64,000 nt of DNA. Origin: Bisporella sp. PMI_857 (lineage: Eukaryota > Ascomycota > Leotiomycetes > Helotiales > Helotiaceae). The position numbers were made by a program, and so were the translations under genes. The notes under the pieces are model-generated. The model worked only from the letters and a program-made list of their open reading frames with translations, had not been told where the DNA came from and ran no database searches. The stretch covers positions 186,001 to 250,000 of the forward strand of contig JAJSPD010000012.1 in NCBI GenBank assembly GCA_021307315.1, in the 5' to 3' direction. This document shows positions 1 through 12,500 of the stretch, piece after piece. Position 1 is the stretch's first letter, and each line of letters opens with the position of its first letter.

Positions 1-1281
1 CCAGTGCAGAAACAATCAATCCATCACTCTTCTTCTTTTCTAAGTCTCTGCGAATATCCTCAAATTTATCCCTGGACGGTTTTCCATGGTACACTTGATC
101 AAGTACCTTGACAGGCTCCTGGGGTCTAGCAGGTCGGTCCCTTCCCCAGACTAAATCTACAAGATTCTTGTCTACTGCAACGAGATCTTTTCCACCTCTT
201 TTTTTGATCTTTTCGGCCAGTTTTCGTGCATCAGCTGCGCTTATGAGGTTAGGATCAACACCAACCACTTTGCCTCCTTCAGACTGCTCTGCTGTCCATT
301 CTTGCCAAGTAGGGACATCTTGCATTCCCTGTTTCAGTAGCAGCCATTCATTGTTCAGTTGTTTCGTGGCTTGATTGAAGTATCTTCCATCAGTTGCTAG
401 AGCAGCTTTCTCCAGAGTAACCTGAAACAACTAGTCAGCAATTGAAAACCACTAAACTCCAAATGAAGATATTGGAGCTGCGCAAAAGGAGAGGGACTAC
501 ATGGTGAAAAGAAGAATGGCTTGCAAAAGCATGAAAATCGACTCGAAACAGTAGACTAGTAGCGGTACTACAACTAATTGCACCATCTCCCTTGATGTGT
601 AATCCTAGTTCCGCTGCAGTCAGCGAGGAGCCGACCGCTTCAGACTGATGCAGGTCTAGGCTTCCATGGAGATATGTTGCTTTAGGATGCGCAGTAATGA
701 TATCATAAGATCCTTCATATGCCAAAATCCAAAGCTCACAGGCTACTACTTGCTTACCACTACACAACCAGCAGATCCAGTAAACCCTGATATGAATGCT
801 CTCCTCGCATCGCAAGGTGCTATGTATTCGGAGGAGTGGCTATCTTCGGAAGGAACAATATAGATATCAATATCATGAGCCGTCATGTACTCCCTGAGCT
901 CCTTCAGGACACCTGGGCGTGTTGATGTTTGTACCATGGTGGAGCTTCTTCTTTTGGCCGTCCAGAATTTGACCGTCGACTTCGGTGCAATTGTGCTATA
1001 AGTCTACAAGCATAGAGTAGAGTGAGCATGTGAACACCTAGAAGGGCTAAGACTCGGGGAATTATAGCTTGTCAATCACTTACGAGTTGGCTACGGCTGC
1101 CAGCAGGTGCAAGTGCAGGGCCGGATCGAATTAGAGGAGATGATTTGTACAAATCACTGCTCGTATGAGCAGTGCAAAAGGCTAAAGAGTATAGACGAGT
1201 AGAAAAGCTATAAACAAGTGAAGTGGCAGACGGCTTTCGCAACGAGCCATGCATCCCACTAAATAACCACTTCTCCAGCAT
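1..1281 (-). CDS. AMPP: Xaa-Pro aminopeptidase P, 5' part (runs off left edge)
   Basis: This is the N-terminal part of a metallo-aminopeptidase (EC 3.4.11.9) that removes residues preceding proline. Three exons are visible on the minus strand: 1281-1084, 1003-758 and 421 to the edge. They join in phase 0 through GTAAGT and GTAAGC donors and TAG/CAG acceptors. Exon 2 carries the creatinase-N signature ([14 protein letters not shown], then [13 protein letters not shown]). Exon 3 continues with [15 protein letters not shown] and the inter-domain linker; the metal-binding catalytic domain lies outside the window. Intron 2 (422-757) is 336 nt, long for this genome. The first exon adds about 65 Ser/Arg-rich residues ahead of MVQTS (ATG at 937), where family members usually start, so it may be an organelle-targeting extension. 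It is divergent from the karyopherin gene. Family assignment is firm; the extreme 5' start is less certain. Confidence 0.9.
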
Positions 1282-1706
1282 CAATGTAAGTCGACACTTC
1301 CCATACTTCGCTCGATAAGGTTAGGCTGAAAATGTGGGGTTTCTTTTGGAAGGAGGTTTGATGGTGGGGTGTCGGCTTATGTAAGCATCTTTGGAAACCC
1401 TCTGGCATTGGCTGAAGTAAGCCTGCCTACGCCTATGGAGCACGAGGCTGCACCGTCGAATGGCTGCAGATTTATTTTATGATTTCTGATGACCGTACCT
1501 TGTTGTAATACAACTTCAGAAAATGCACAGAATTATTCTAGATATGCATTCATTCTGAAATGATACACCATTGGAATTAAGAAAAGATGTTTAAAGTATC
1601 TTCAGCCCTGACCTCACTTTCAAAGAATTTGTACCTCGATCTCAAGCGAACACCCTCCACGCTAAATCAGAGATCATAGCACTGCACCAGAGCTTAATTG
1701 AGAGAT
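1282..1706. promoter_or_regulatory. Divergent intergenic region, aminopeptidase P / karyopherin
   Basis: A 425-nt gap separates the start codons of two divergently transcribed genes, so it should hold both promoters and 5' leaders. I see no coding sequence or repeat in it and no motif I would name with confidence. Confidence 0.5.
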
Positions 1707-4700
1707 ATGGCAAACCTTGGTATTAATGATGGGGCCTTGCCAACCTCTTTTCAAGAGGTTGAAGCAGTATGTCAAAGACATTTTGATCTATTTCACCCTT
1801 GTTGTGCGGTTAATTCTGGTCCAATATAATATACCACCACTCTCCTGTGGAGAAATCTTCAGATTGATACTAGAAATTGCTAACTATGGTGGTATAGTCG
1901 ATCATCCAGATGTATCAGCCTGGAGCAAAAGTCTCGCATTTGCAAGAAAAATTGCAAAAACTACAACGCTCCCCAGAAGGCTGGCAGCTTGCTCAAACTC
2001 TCCTTAACAGTAAAGAGGAAGTTGTGAGGTTTTTTGGGGCCTTGACGTTCACTGTCAAGCTGAACACTGACTCGTGAGTATCCAAATGCCTAAATAGTCT
2101 CCTGGTAGCTAATTCTTATAAAGATCATCACTTACTGATAGTGACGTTCATGCGCTGCTTCAGAGCTTAATTATATGGTTGATTCGCAGTCTTGAAAAAG
2201 GCGAAGGGGTTCTTGTGATACGCAAACTATGTTCTACACTAGCTGCATTCTTTATCCAGTTCTCCACAACTTGGACAAGATGCCTGAAGCACATCTTGTA
2301 TTGCCTTTGTCTTAACCAGGCTGTACCATACAGCAATCTTACGGACGCACCAGAAACTGCGCTTCTTGTCCAGAACATTTCAAACGAAAAGGCGATTATT
2401 GTTTTCTGGTTCATTTCAACTCTTGTGGAGGATGTCGGGAAGATGGATTCAAGCTCTATGAAAACGTATGTTTCCTGTTTCGTCAACTTGATATTCAATG
2501 TCTTACAGATTGCAGGCACAGGTATCATCAGCAGGTAGTTCCAAATGTTAATGATGTTGTCCCACTGATTGAGAGATATGCTACAAACAGCAATGCAGGG
2601 GTTGACGTCAAATGTCGCCAGGAGGCTATGAAGTGTTTTCAGGTTGGTATTCCTTTGTTAGTTTTTCATTTCACGTCTATTGATATTGAATGCCACAAAG
2701 CGTATTCTCGGTACACATTATTTTATTTTTGCCTTTGCTAATTCTTCTTATGCTGACACTCTAGGCTTGGGTCTCCTACTCTCATCGAGCTTTCATTGAT
2801 GACGAGGTAGTTCTTGATCCGCTGAAATCACTCACAAAACATGCTATTATAGCTCTCGTGGATGATACATTGTACGAAATCACTATAGAGCTGATTTCGG
2901 ATATTCTTAGCAACTACTCAAAATTTCTGGAGAAAGATGATATTGCCCTTCTATACTCCCTGTTCGGCAGCCAATGGGCTCAGGAGCGTTACCAGAGACT
3001 GGTCAACGGTGACTTTGATTTTGATTCAATCCAGTTCGGCTTGTTCATGATCGCATTCGGCGATGCAAATGTCGAGGAGCTTGCACAAAAGGCTGGTACA
3101 GAACCACAGTGCCAGCAACTTCTAACTGCACTTGGAGGCTTACTTGGTGCTGAAGGTTATGCTGTAAATGACGACAAAATATTCGTCCCAGCTCTGGAAT
3201 TCTGGAGTACTTTTGTCGAGTGCATGGTAGATGTCATATATTCTTCTGACGGAGGAAAGCACCCGCTGTGGTTTTCAGCCGCAAGTGAGCATGTCATGCA
3301 AGCTGTTCGAAAGTGCTGGCTCAAGATACAGTTTCCGCCTCCAAATGTGTTTGATTCTTGGGATTCAGTGGACCAAACCGGTTTCAAGGATGCGCGAAGA
3401 GATGTTTGTGACTTGCTAGAACAATTCTACCTTATATCGGATATCTCGCTTCTTAATGTCTTCATTGACTACTCTCAGCAGTCAATCGCCACGCGGTCCT
3501 GGACAGAATTAGAGGCATCATTATATTGTCTCTCCATGTTATCTGATTGCATACGTAATCATACCCAAGAAGACGAGTATCTACATCGCGTTTTTGATCC
3601 GTCACTGGTTTCGCTGCTCACGAGTCATCAAGATATTCCAGTACGGACAAGTTATGTCTTTCTCTCGTTGATTCGAGAATACTCTGAATATTTTGAGAGG
3701 TACACTGGAATTTTACCACAAGTGCTCAATATCGTATTTGCATCTGCAGTCAATCCGTATTTGGCTAAAAACGCATCTTGGGCTATCAAAGAACTCTGTT
3801 CAAAATGTCGAACGATACTTGTTCCTGAATTAGGAGTCTTCTTGCAACAGCTCGCTAATATGAGTAGTTTCTCTTTAGATAGTCATGTCAAAGAAGGCAT
3901 CATACAAGGCATAGCATCCATAGTCCAAGCTATTGGCACTGAAGAGGGCAAGGTTGCCCCACTAGAGCAACTCTTGCATTTCATAGAGGCGGATGTCGAC
4001 CAGTGTCTTCGCCTTATTTCTTCGTACTTGTCCTCACATCCAGGTCCCAATTCCGCACTACCGGCTACCAACTCCCCCAATGACTACAATACAGCATGCG
4101 AATTGGATGTGGCAGCTCTAAGATGTCTCGCAGCTGTTGCTGATGGCCTCCAAGTCCCTACAGATATACCTGTTGATCTTGAAAAAAAGGCATCCCGATC
4201 AACTTTCTGGATTAGTGGCGGCGGGTCCATTATCCAACAACGAATCTTGTCTATCATAAACAAAAGTTATGACGCCCTGTCGAACCGAAGCGACGTGATC
4301 GAAGCAATCTGCCGCGTCTTTCGCGGTGGATTCCGGGAACTTGATCCTGGGCCTTTTGTATTCACTTCTGCCACTGTTGCGCAAGTTCTGTTGAAAGCAA
4401 ACTTACAAACTCCAAGTCTGGGGCACTTCATTAGTGCCGCCGGCTCTCTGATCAGCTCCCATATGTACGATGAGGAGAATGAGAATGTTGCGGACGTATT
4501 GCTTAAATGGAATAATCATCTTCTTCAGAGTTTAGCAGGTAAGAACCTTTTTTTCTGGACTTCAAAGGCTCGAAATATCGCATTTGCATAAACAAATACA
4601 TCAAATGAACTCACCACAAAGCCCTTAGCTGACTCTGCAAGAACCTAGCAACGATCCTGATATAGCTCAACGGGGAGTAGAGCTTTTAAGTCATTTTGTC

Positions 4701-5276
4701 TCAACATACCCGGGTATCCTCCTGAGCCAGGACTCTTCAATCCTCGAAATCGTATTTGTTTTCACGTTGAAAGCGCTTACCGGAAGTGACCCTTTGCCGA
4801 AATATTCTTCTGCTGAGTTTTGGGTATATTAAACCTCAGTCCCATTAGTTCTGATCACTCGGGCTAACAAATAGATAGACAACTTTTGTCGGCCTTCAAG
4901 ACTTGGCAGTGCCTCTTCAACTTGCCATTGATAGTGCATTACTTGAATTAGGACCGCTTCTTTCCAAAGCACTCATCCACAACTTTGGGGGCAATGCAGC
5001 TCGTAGTGAGCTAGACAGACTGTGCGAACCACTAAAGAAGCTTGTTGTTCGTCAAATGCGTTCCAAGAATTGGCTTGAAACTGCGCTCCTTAATGAAGAC
5101 TTTCCCAGCGATAAAGTTACAACCAAGGATAAAACCATATTTCTACAAAAAATCATAAGGTAAGATGCCTTGTTCTCATCCACATTCTAGACTAACATGT
5201 TCGAAGTCTTCGTGGAGCGAAAGGTACGGCTCAAGTTGTGAGGGACTTTTGGCTTACCTGTCGCGGCCAAAAATGA
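1707..5276 (+). CDS. Importin-beta family karyopherin (importin-13/transportin-3 type, yeast Pdr6/Kap122-like)
   Basis: A nuclear transport receptor that should shuttle cargo through nuclear pores under Ran-GTP control. My model has eight exons: 1707-1766, 1910-2073, 2142-2465, 2522-2642, 2765-4538, 4642-4823, 4879-5159 and 5207-5276. All phases match and give 991 aa, the usual length for this family. The N-terminus (VEAMYQPG, then RSPEGWQLAQTLL and VVRFFGALTF) matches the first HEAT repeats and the importin-beta N-domain. The C-terminus (SLRGAKGTAQVVRDFW) is the typical importin-13 ending. The exon-4 acceptor could instead lie at 2515, adding two residues. The start was chosen because the short first exon supplies an ATG in phase with exon 2. 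No zinc or catalytic motif is expected. Cargo cannot be told from sequence. Confidence 0.88.
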
Positions 5277-6052
5277 CCAAATCTAAACGAGTCTTGATAG
5301 CGACAACCACCAAATAATATAAAAAGATCAATATCAATAGACTTTCTAGTATAGTATAGGGTTTAACGGGCAGAATTGCGCGCCACTAAGCATTGAGAGC
5401 AAAGGCAGTCAGCTGGTATGGCATCAGCACTCGGAATATCTGCAACATCTGGCAAAGGAAGGTGATATGGAGGCTTCAGTAAGGATAGTATGTAGAAGGC
5501 TGTCAGCTTAGGATATGCAGCTATGCTCTCAGGATGCTTTGGCAGAATGCACCTTACTTCTAAGCCTAAACTTCAAGTGTGGCTGGTGGGCTTTCCCGGT
5601 ATTATGGGCACCACGTACACATCAAATCCAGGGCAAAGTTTACATGTACAATACCAGTTATCAATATTAAGTGAATCTAAGTTTCAATCACTCTGAATCA
5701 ATCACGTGGGTGGTGGTAAAGAAACCACGCGACAGGACAGCTTGCATCTTATATTGACAGATATCGTAAGATCTATACACAACTGGAGTCTTAAAACTTG
5801 GCTGCAAGCCGCCGCCTGCAAGTCCTTGTCTCATGAGAAAACAGTACCTTACATTGATATTTGTTTTTCAAAAAGTTGTAGCTAGCCTTCATGCAAGCCA
5901 GCATCATTCCTCAAGCGCCAAGCCAGTGATTGGTCAATCACTTCCTAATCACTCCATGCCAAATCCTGCTCCCACGTAAAGCTCACCGCGACCTCCAAAA
6001 AATCCTCTTGCTCCATCTTCTCAATCTTCTGAGGCAGAATGATGATGCCAGA
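5277..6052. other. Intergenic, no gene seen
   Basis: This holds the 3' end of the karyopherin transcript and the promoter and leader of the SLP1-like gene. A CACGTG palindrome lies at 5703-5708. An in-frame extension upstream of the SLP1-like ATG (from 5930) exists but encodes no signal-peptide-like start, so I left it out. Confidence 0.5.
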
Positions 6053-9021
6053 ATGGTCCTCGTCTGCAAAAGCTTTCTTGGGTCGGCAGCAGCAGCAGTT
6101 CTGCTGTCAATGCCAAGTCGAGTTAACTCAGTGATAACAACAGCGCCACAACCAACTCTGAGTAGTAGCCTTCCAGCAACCTGCGAATTTCGAACGATAA
6201 ATTATATAACAGACACGTTACCACAGCTGTGTGGTAAGTCGTCATGGAGCAGTTCGAATCTTACGACTCCTAAGAGGTCTGCTGTTACGGGAAAATCAGG
6301 GGCAGACGTAGATGGCCAGCCAACCGAGAACACGACTTCTACGGGCCCTGAAAGCTCTATAGCACAAAGCTCGCCCAATCCCACTGCCACTGCGACACCG
6401 TCTACCGATAGTTCTGCGGCAGACGAGTTCAAATCGAGTTCTGCAGCAGCAGCACCGGCAGAATCTGCAGACGAGCTGCATGAAGCACCGTTCTTATCGT
6501 TCGAGGAATGGAAGAAGCAGACATTAGAGAAAGCAGGTCAAAATATCCCGCACACCGGAAACAAAAGATCGGGAGAAAAGAAACGGGATTCCGAAAGTAT
6601 CTCAAACAATTTGGATTCTCTTGGCGAAGATGGAGAGATGGAGCTGGACTTTGGTGCTCTCAAAGGTAGAAGCGGAGATGACACACCGAAATCGAAGGAG
6701 AAGACCGAGCAGCATGACTCCAAGGCAGATGCATCTGAGCAAGGACGAGAAGTCCAGCGGAATGATCAGTATAGAAGTAGAGATGCTGGCAAAACATGCA
6801 AGGAGCGGTTTTCATACGCTTCTTTCGACGCCGGCGCTACTGTGTTGAAGACACATCCTGGTGCCAAAAATACAAAGGCAATTTTGATAGAGAATAAAGA
6901 TTCTTACATGCTTTCGGAATGTGCGACACCAAACAAGTTCCTAATCATTGAACTCTCAGTAAGTAGCATTCGCTGTTGGTCTTCAATTGTGCTAATACTG
7001 TCTAGGAGGAAATCTGGATAGACACTCTTGTTCTTGCGAGCTATGAGTTCTTCTCAAGCATGATACGAGCCTTTCGTGTGAGCGTGAGTGATAAATATCC
7101 TGTAAAAATGGAGAAATGGAAGGACCTCGGGACATATGAGGCTCGCAACTCGAGAGAGATCCAGGCGTTCCTGATTGAAAACCCCCAAATATGGGCACGC
7201 TACATTAGGATTGAGTTCTTGACTCATTACGGAAACGAATTCTATTGCCCACTGTCACTTGTTAGAGTACATGGAACCCGAATGTTGGAGAGTTGGAAGG
7301 AGACGGAAGCGATAGATAATGGCGATGATGGGGATGATGATAACCCGGAAGAGCGTCTTGTTCCAGATGCTATTGCAGATGCTCTCAAGGAGGAACAGCT
7401 TAAAGCTGAGTTGAAAGAGGCCAAGCCAGCTTTAAAGGACCTTGGGGAGTCCTCTGATGATATTATTCCAACAGTGAAAGGCAACGAATCGCCCACATTA
7501 AGCCGCATAGAGACGACCGCTTCGTGGAGTAAACCCAATATTGGTGAAATGTTGCTGTCATACAATGCGACCAAAGTAGCAGAAACCTGCCGCATCACCG
7601 ATAGTCCAATCATACCATCAAGAATAACGGCCGCCCAAATGATAGGTACAAATTCTACTATAGCGCCAGTTCATGTCACATCCACGACTCCAAGTCCATC
7701 TGGAACAGGCACTCCTGCATCACCCCTCACCTCTTCAACATCACAAGTCGCGGAAGCCACTACTTCGGACCTTACTACCTATAGCTCTCCGTCCAATGTC
7801 TCAAGCGTCGTAAGCAGTAGTAGGACATCATCTGAGAAACGTGAATCGATCGCTTCCATCACCTCATCTATCGCAAGCAGATTTCAAAATTCCACCACCA
7901 CACAAAAAGCTAAAGCAAGTACCACGTCAACCGTAGCCCCATCACTGCCGACCATACAAGAAAGCTTCTTCAAAGCGGTCTCCCGAAGGCTTCAACTCCT
8001 CGAGACGAACTCCACCTTGTCTTTGAAGTACATCGAAGAGCAATCTAAGATGCTTAGAGAAGCATTCTCCAAAGTCGAGAAAAAGCATCTCCAAAAGACA
8101 ACATCGTTCTTAGATACACTCAACAGCACCGTCCTTGCTGAGCTCCGTGGCTTTAGGCAGCAATATGATGAGATCTGGCAATCCACTATCATATCTCTCG
8201 AGGGACAGCGTGAAGAGTCGCGGCGCGAAATTCTAGCTATCAGCGCACGGCTCAATATCCTCGCTGATGAAGTCGTCTTCCAGAAACGTATGTCCATTGT
8301 GCAATCTGTGCTTCTCCTCTTATGTCTAGGACTTGTTATCTTCTCCCGTGTCTCGGGCACTCAGATTGACGTCCCCAGCTTGCACAGTCGAGCACGGGCT
8401 GTCGGCTTCCCTTTCAGTCCCCTCGGGAGCCCGCCTCAAAGTCCTAACTATCACCACACGAGCTCCATAGCCGACGGCGATGAGTGGCTAGAGCCTGAAG
8501 ATATTAGACGCTCCGATTCGTCCCGACTATCATGTTCAAGGAGCAGGGAACAATCGCCTCCTACATCCATCTCATCATATTCCACTTCCGACCATACCCA
8601 TACTCCCCTCTCTGGAGGGTACGACCACAGAGGAGCCAATGGAGACTATGTAAGCATTAGACCTGAACATTCAACCCTTCCTTTTCAATCACATCGCCTA
8701 CGTCCAGGGTCTGCATCCTGGAGCGAGGGCAATGACGCTCTCGATCCTGTATATACATCCACATCACCTGCTCAAACGCCTAAAAAAAGGAAGCGGCGGA
8801 GAACTCAGCAGCGGAACCCACTTTCGAATGGTATAGATGGTCCCAGCATAGCTGATAACGGTGCTGAAAGATACCTGTCTGGGGAACATCCTTCCTGGCA
8901 TATAGGGGACCACATATCGAGGTCCCGTCCAACGTCGCCTCTACTTTCACCCCCTCCTGAGGAGTACGAACTGCGATCTGATATCGCGAGAAAACCCCTG
9001 CCAGCTCTGCCTACCAGTTGA
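6053..9021 (+). CDS. slp1: SLP1-type SUN-domain membrane protein
   Basis: An ER/nuclear-envelope protein of the Slp1/osteopotentia branch of SUN proteins; in yeast Slp1 acts with Emp65 in the ER to protect soluble proteins. Two exons (6053-6958, 7006-9021) flank a 47-nt GTAAGT intron and give 973 aa. The chosen ATG starts a signal peptide (hydrophobic SAAAAVLLS, cut near residue 25). The conserved Cys motif CEFRTINYITDTLPQLC follows at about 44-60, then the family hallmark FLSFEEWKKQ. The SUN-like jelly-roll domain spans about 250-400 (FSYASFDAGATVLKTHPGAK, later YIRIEFLTHYGNEFYCPL). A Ser/Thr-rich linker, a coiled coil (about 640-720) and one membrane span (about 730-750) come next, then a Ser/Pro-rich tail with a basic KKRKRRR patch. 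A start at 5930 is possible but would bury the signal peptide. Confidence 0.9.
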
Positions 9022-9503
9022 TTGAACGTATTTTGGGATACTCGTTTGTGATTTAGCGCGGCGTTGGAGGGTTCCTGTATGCTATGAATGATGCAACATA
9101 AATTAGTGAATATACCTCATCACATTTGATCAAGGACGCCAATTTAAAAAATTCTAAATTCTGAAGAAATGTGAAAATTATCTTGACAACACAACCACAC
9201 CCAGTCATCAATTTACAATACCAATGTCTTAATTTGAAAGCATCGATTATCATCTAAGCGAATATGTCCCCTCGAAGGACCTAAGCAAATGTATGTCCTC
9301 AAGCGGACGATATCATCCCCTGCAAGAAACCAAGGCAGCAAAAGCAAAAAAAATCAAGTCTCGCAAATCGTGTCAACCTTCCATAATCTTCCGTCCAAAG
9401 TCCATCAAAATGCAACCGTCCAGTAGTCGCCGAAATTTCAATGATCTCCAACCTATTGGCCAGACTTCACATGCAATTTCTGTTCCGCATCCAGGGAAAT
9501 GCA
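9022..9503. other. Convergent 3' region between SLP1-like and Mei2-like genes
   Basis: AT-rich sequence holding the two converging 3' UTRs. No coding potential is supported: the plus-strand open frame at 9293-9754 is antisense to the last Mei2-like exons. Confidence 0.5.
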
Positions 9504-12500
9504 TTAATCTAGAGTCAGGTCAGTTCATATTGAGCTTTTGCGTGTTCCCTAAACTCACAGGAATCGTAGCCTCCAAAGTGACTAAATGGGTCATCGAAAC
9601 CAAACTCCTCTCGCTCTGCGAGGCTCGTGCCTCTGTCGTACAATCCCCGGCGACGGCGTTGTTCATCTCGTGCATGACTACCACCCCCGTTTGGCGCAAA
9701 AAGGCCTGTCTGTCGTCAGTAACTAAATTGTTGAGCTTGGAATTTGTTTACTGACCAACATGTTCGGCATTCTCACAAGAGCGCTTCAATTTTGACGCAT
9801 TATCTGAAGCAGGGAAAACCTCCTCCTCTCCAGCAAGCTCTCCATCATGAAGGGTGTAGAAAAGCTAGTAGGGGGGTTAGATTATTTTTGAAAATAATAC
9901 ATGGAACATACCTTAGGACGGCAGTGTGGTGGTTCAAGCATGACGGACGAGTTTCTGAACTTTTGGATAAGGCAGTCTCGACCTTGGATTGCTACCTTAC
10001 TATTAGGCGAGATATATCGCAGGCAGGGGGAGACCTACTAGCATATGACACCTCAGCAACTTTGTCACTCTGCTCCCTGTACGCGAAGCATTAGTTGGGA
10101 TTATATGGGGCACAAATATTAATCAAAGACTTGCCACTTCTGGTTCGCCCGGGCGTTGACGAACTGTAAGGCAGATCAGTAAACCCGCAACAGCAGTGCC
10201 CACAGTACGTCTTACCTCGATAATGTCGAGCGGCTAGAATAATTAGCTAGCAGCATTTGATACACATGGAAGAAACTTACGTCAAGAAAATTAATAAAGG
10301 CATAGCCAACGCTGGTATTGTCAGCAGCAAGTTTATCTTTACTGGGAACCTCCAAATACTCACTTGCATCCGTTGGAGAAGTCCTGTGGGAAGCAACAAT
10401 TAACATCAGGCTTTGGGGCATTAGGGCTTAGAACTGTGGACTTACGATCCGCAAATACATGAAATCATATTTGCCAAAGGAAGACATATCGACAATGACC
10501 TTTAACTGGGCTTGGGTTAAACGGTTTGGAATGTTACGGAGCATGACCTATGCTCATTAGCCTTCGTCAGCCTCCTAACACTCTCAAGTTTCATTTGTTG
10601 TGATGAAAGAGGATGTGACACGACTTACTGTGGTGCGAACATCATGACCAAGCCGAATAGCAATCACCTCAACTTGGTTGTGGTGACAATTTGCGTCATT
10701 AGCGTGACGGCTATTTCTGTGCGGACGTCCTGCGTTTTGACGATTTGGATTCTGTCGCCCAGAGTGACCAAAACCAGGAGAGACAGTACCTCCATAGTGA
10801 CCAGGATAGAGACCAAAATTAGGCTGTGAATAGGATTGCGTCAATGGCAGGATTCCATATGGAAAATAAGTGTTTGCTGAGAGAAGAACAGTCAGCCAAA
10901 CTTGCCAAACATCAATGATACGGTCGAGCTACATACCTTGAACACCCGCACCCAAACCTGCAACACCTCCGTTGTGTGTCATAAGGTGGCCCATGGAAGA
11001 TACAAATGGAGTACCGGGTGGTCTAGATATCATCGCATTCAAGGGATTTCCGTTGAGATTGAAGCTAGGAGGAGGCTGTGCGCTCAATCCCAGTTGTCCG
11101 AAAGCATTCTCTGCGCGATCATCAGCCTTCAGACCAGCCTCCTTAATTTATGTCGATGTAACTGATTATCGCCATCTGGGTTTGGGACTTACCAAGTCTG
11201 CCTCCAGGACTAGTGGAGTTGCGCGTTGGCGTTGTGCTAGCCGATAACCGCTGTACCGCTTGAGCATCGGGCTGATGTAGTCTCAAAGATACAACCACTT
11301 CTTGGTCGATCTCAATCAGGCCATAGGGATAGGCAGATGGTTTGTAGGTCTTGCCTACCTTCACGCGAATTCCATTCAGGGTGGCAACAATCGCCTTTGC
11401 CTTGTCAGCGTCACCAAACTCCGCAACAAGTGCAAAAGTCCCTGCTTCCGTTGCCTAAATCCAACAATGTCAGGCCGCCTCGTCAAAGGTATATTAAGCG
11501 ATACATACAAGAGATTTTTGCCATGCAACCAAATCGTCTGGGTCTGCCAAAAGCGTACGGATATGATCCTCGAACGCACGCTTGTCATGCGTTGAGTCTT
11601 CAGGATAGGAGACTGTCACCAGAATCTGACCTTCGTAGGCGGAGAACGCGCCGCTTGGGCTTCCAATCTAAACACCGAAGTTAGTTCTTCCCGGTCCATT
11701 GGCATTACAAGAGACACACCAATGCCCAATCAGCTGATCTCATGTATTCGACACTCAATCCTGGGTGATCAGTGCGAATGGTAGTATATATGACTGTTGC
11801 AACTCGAATATCAGGATGGTGGAGATAAACAGTGTTGCCGCGAGTCTCGATGGTTTGTTTCTCAAGATCGATGCCGTATGCCTTCAAGTCCTGTGAAGTT
11901 CTTTAGATTCTGACATGAAAAGAATGCAATTTGGACATGGACGGAGTGGATAGAACAGGGCTCGTTTTGGTATGCATGAAAGCAGGCTCACCAGCAGCAG
12001 CTATCATACATGTTGTTAAAGCGGCGGAAAGGGGCTCGCTTCGGGCTGGACAGTAGGCAAACAAACCTGTTGGGACAAAAGGCTACTTCACCAAAGGGTA
12101 TGGGATGTGCTGAGACAAAATAATATGAGAGCTGTGGCTTACTACCAGTAATTTCTTGATCAATGGGCCTGCATCTGCATCATAAATGCTTTCAATCTTC
12201 AAGCAACGCGTAGCCTTGGTGCTCGTCGTGAAAACCCCAAATGTTGTGTCATTGGCAGTCTTTTGGTTAGCAATGACTCCAAATTGGGCTTGATATGGCG
12301 TGATACTGCCACCGATTGTAATGCTGCCACTAGATTCACCAGAGGAGCCGGGTTTGAAGACTGAGGCAGTCGCAGATAAAGTCTTACGTGTATTGGTAGT
12401 GACAAACGGATCAGACACAGTCAACTCAGAACGACCAGCAACTATCTTTGAGGAACCATCAGGCAAGTCAGCATCATCATCCTTGATTCCTGTTGATGGG

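Noticed and set aside
435..815. 126-codon minus-strand open frame as an aminopeptidase exon
   Set aside because: Skipping it joins GSAGCVV to [12 protein letters not shown] exactly as in the family; the frame has no homologous content.
9293..10094. Two plus-strand open frames (9293-9754, 9744-10094) as a gene
   Set aside because: They lie exactly opposite the last exons of the Mei2-like gene, whose spliced minus-strand product is clearly the Mei2 RRM and tail.
11891..12142. Extra exon in the first intron of the Mei2-like gene
   Set aside because: Several frames look partly coding, but none has acceptor and donor phases that fit; direct joining of KKLLV to DLKAYGIDLEKQ gives the expected RRM spacing.
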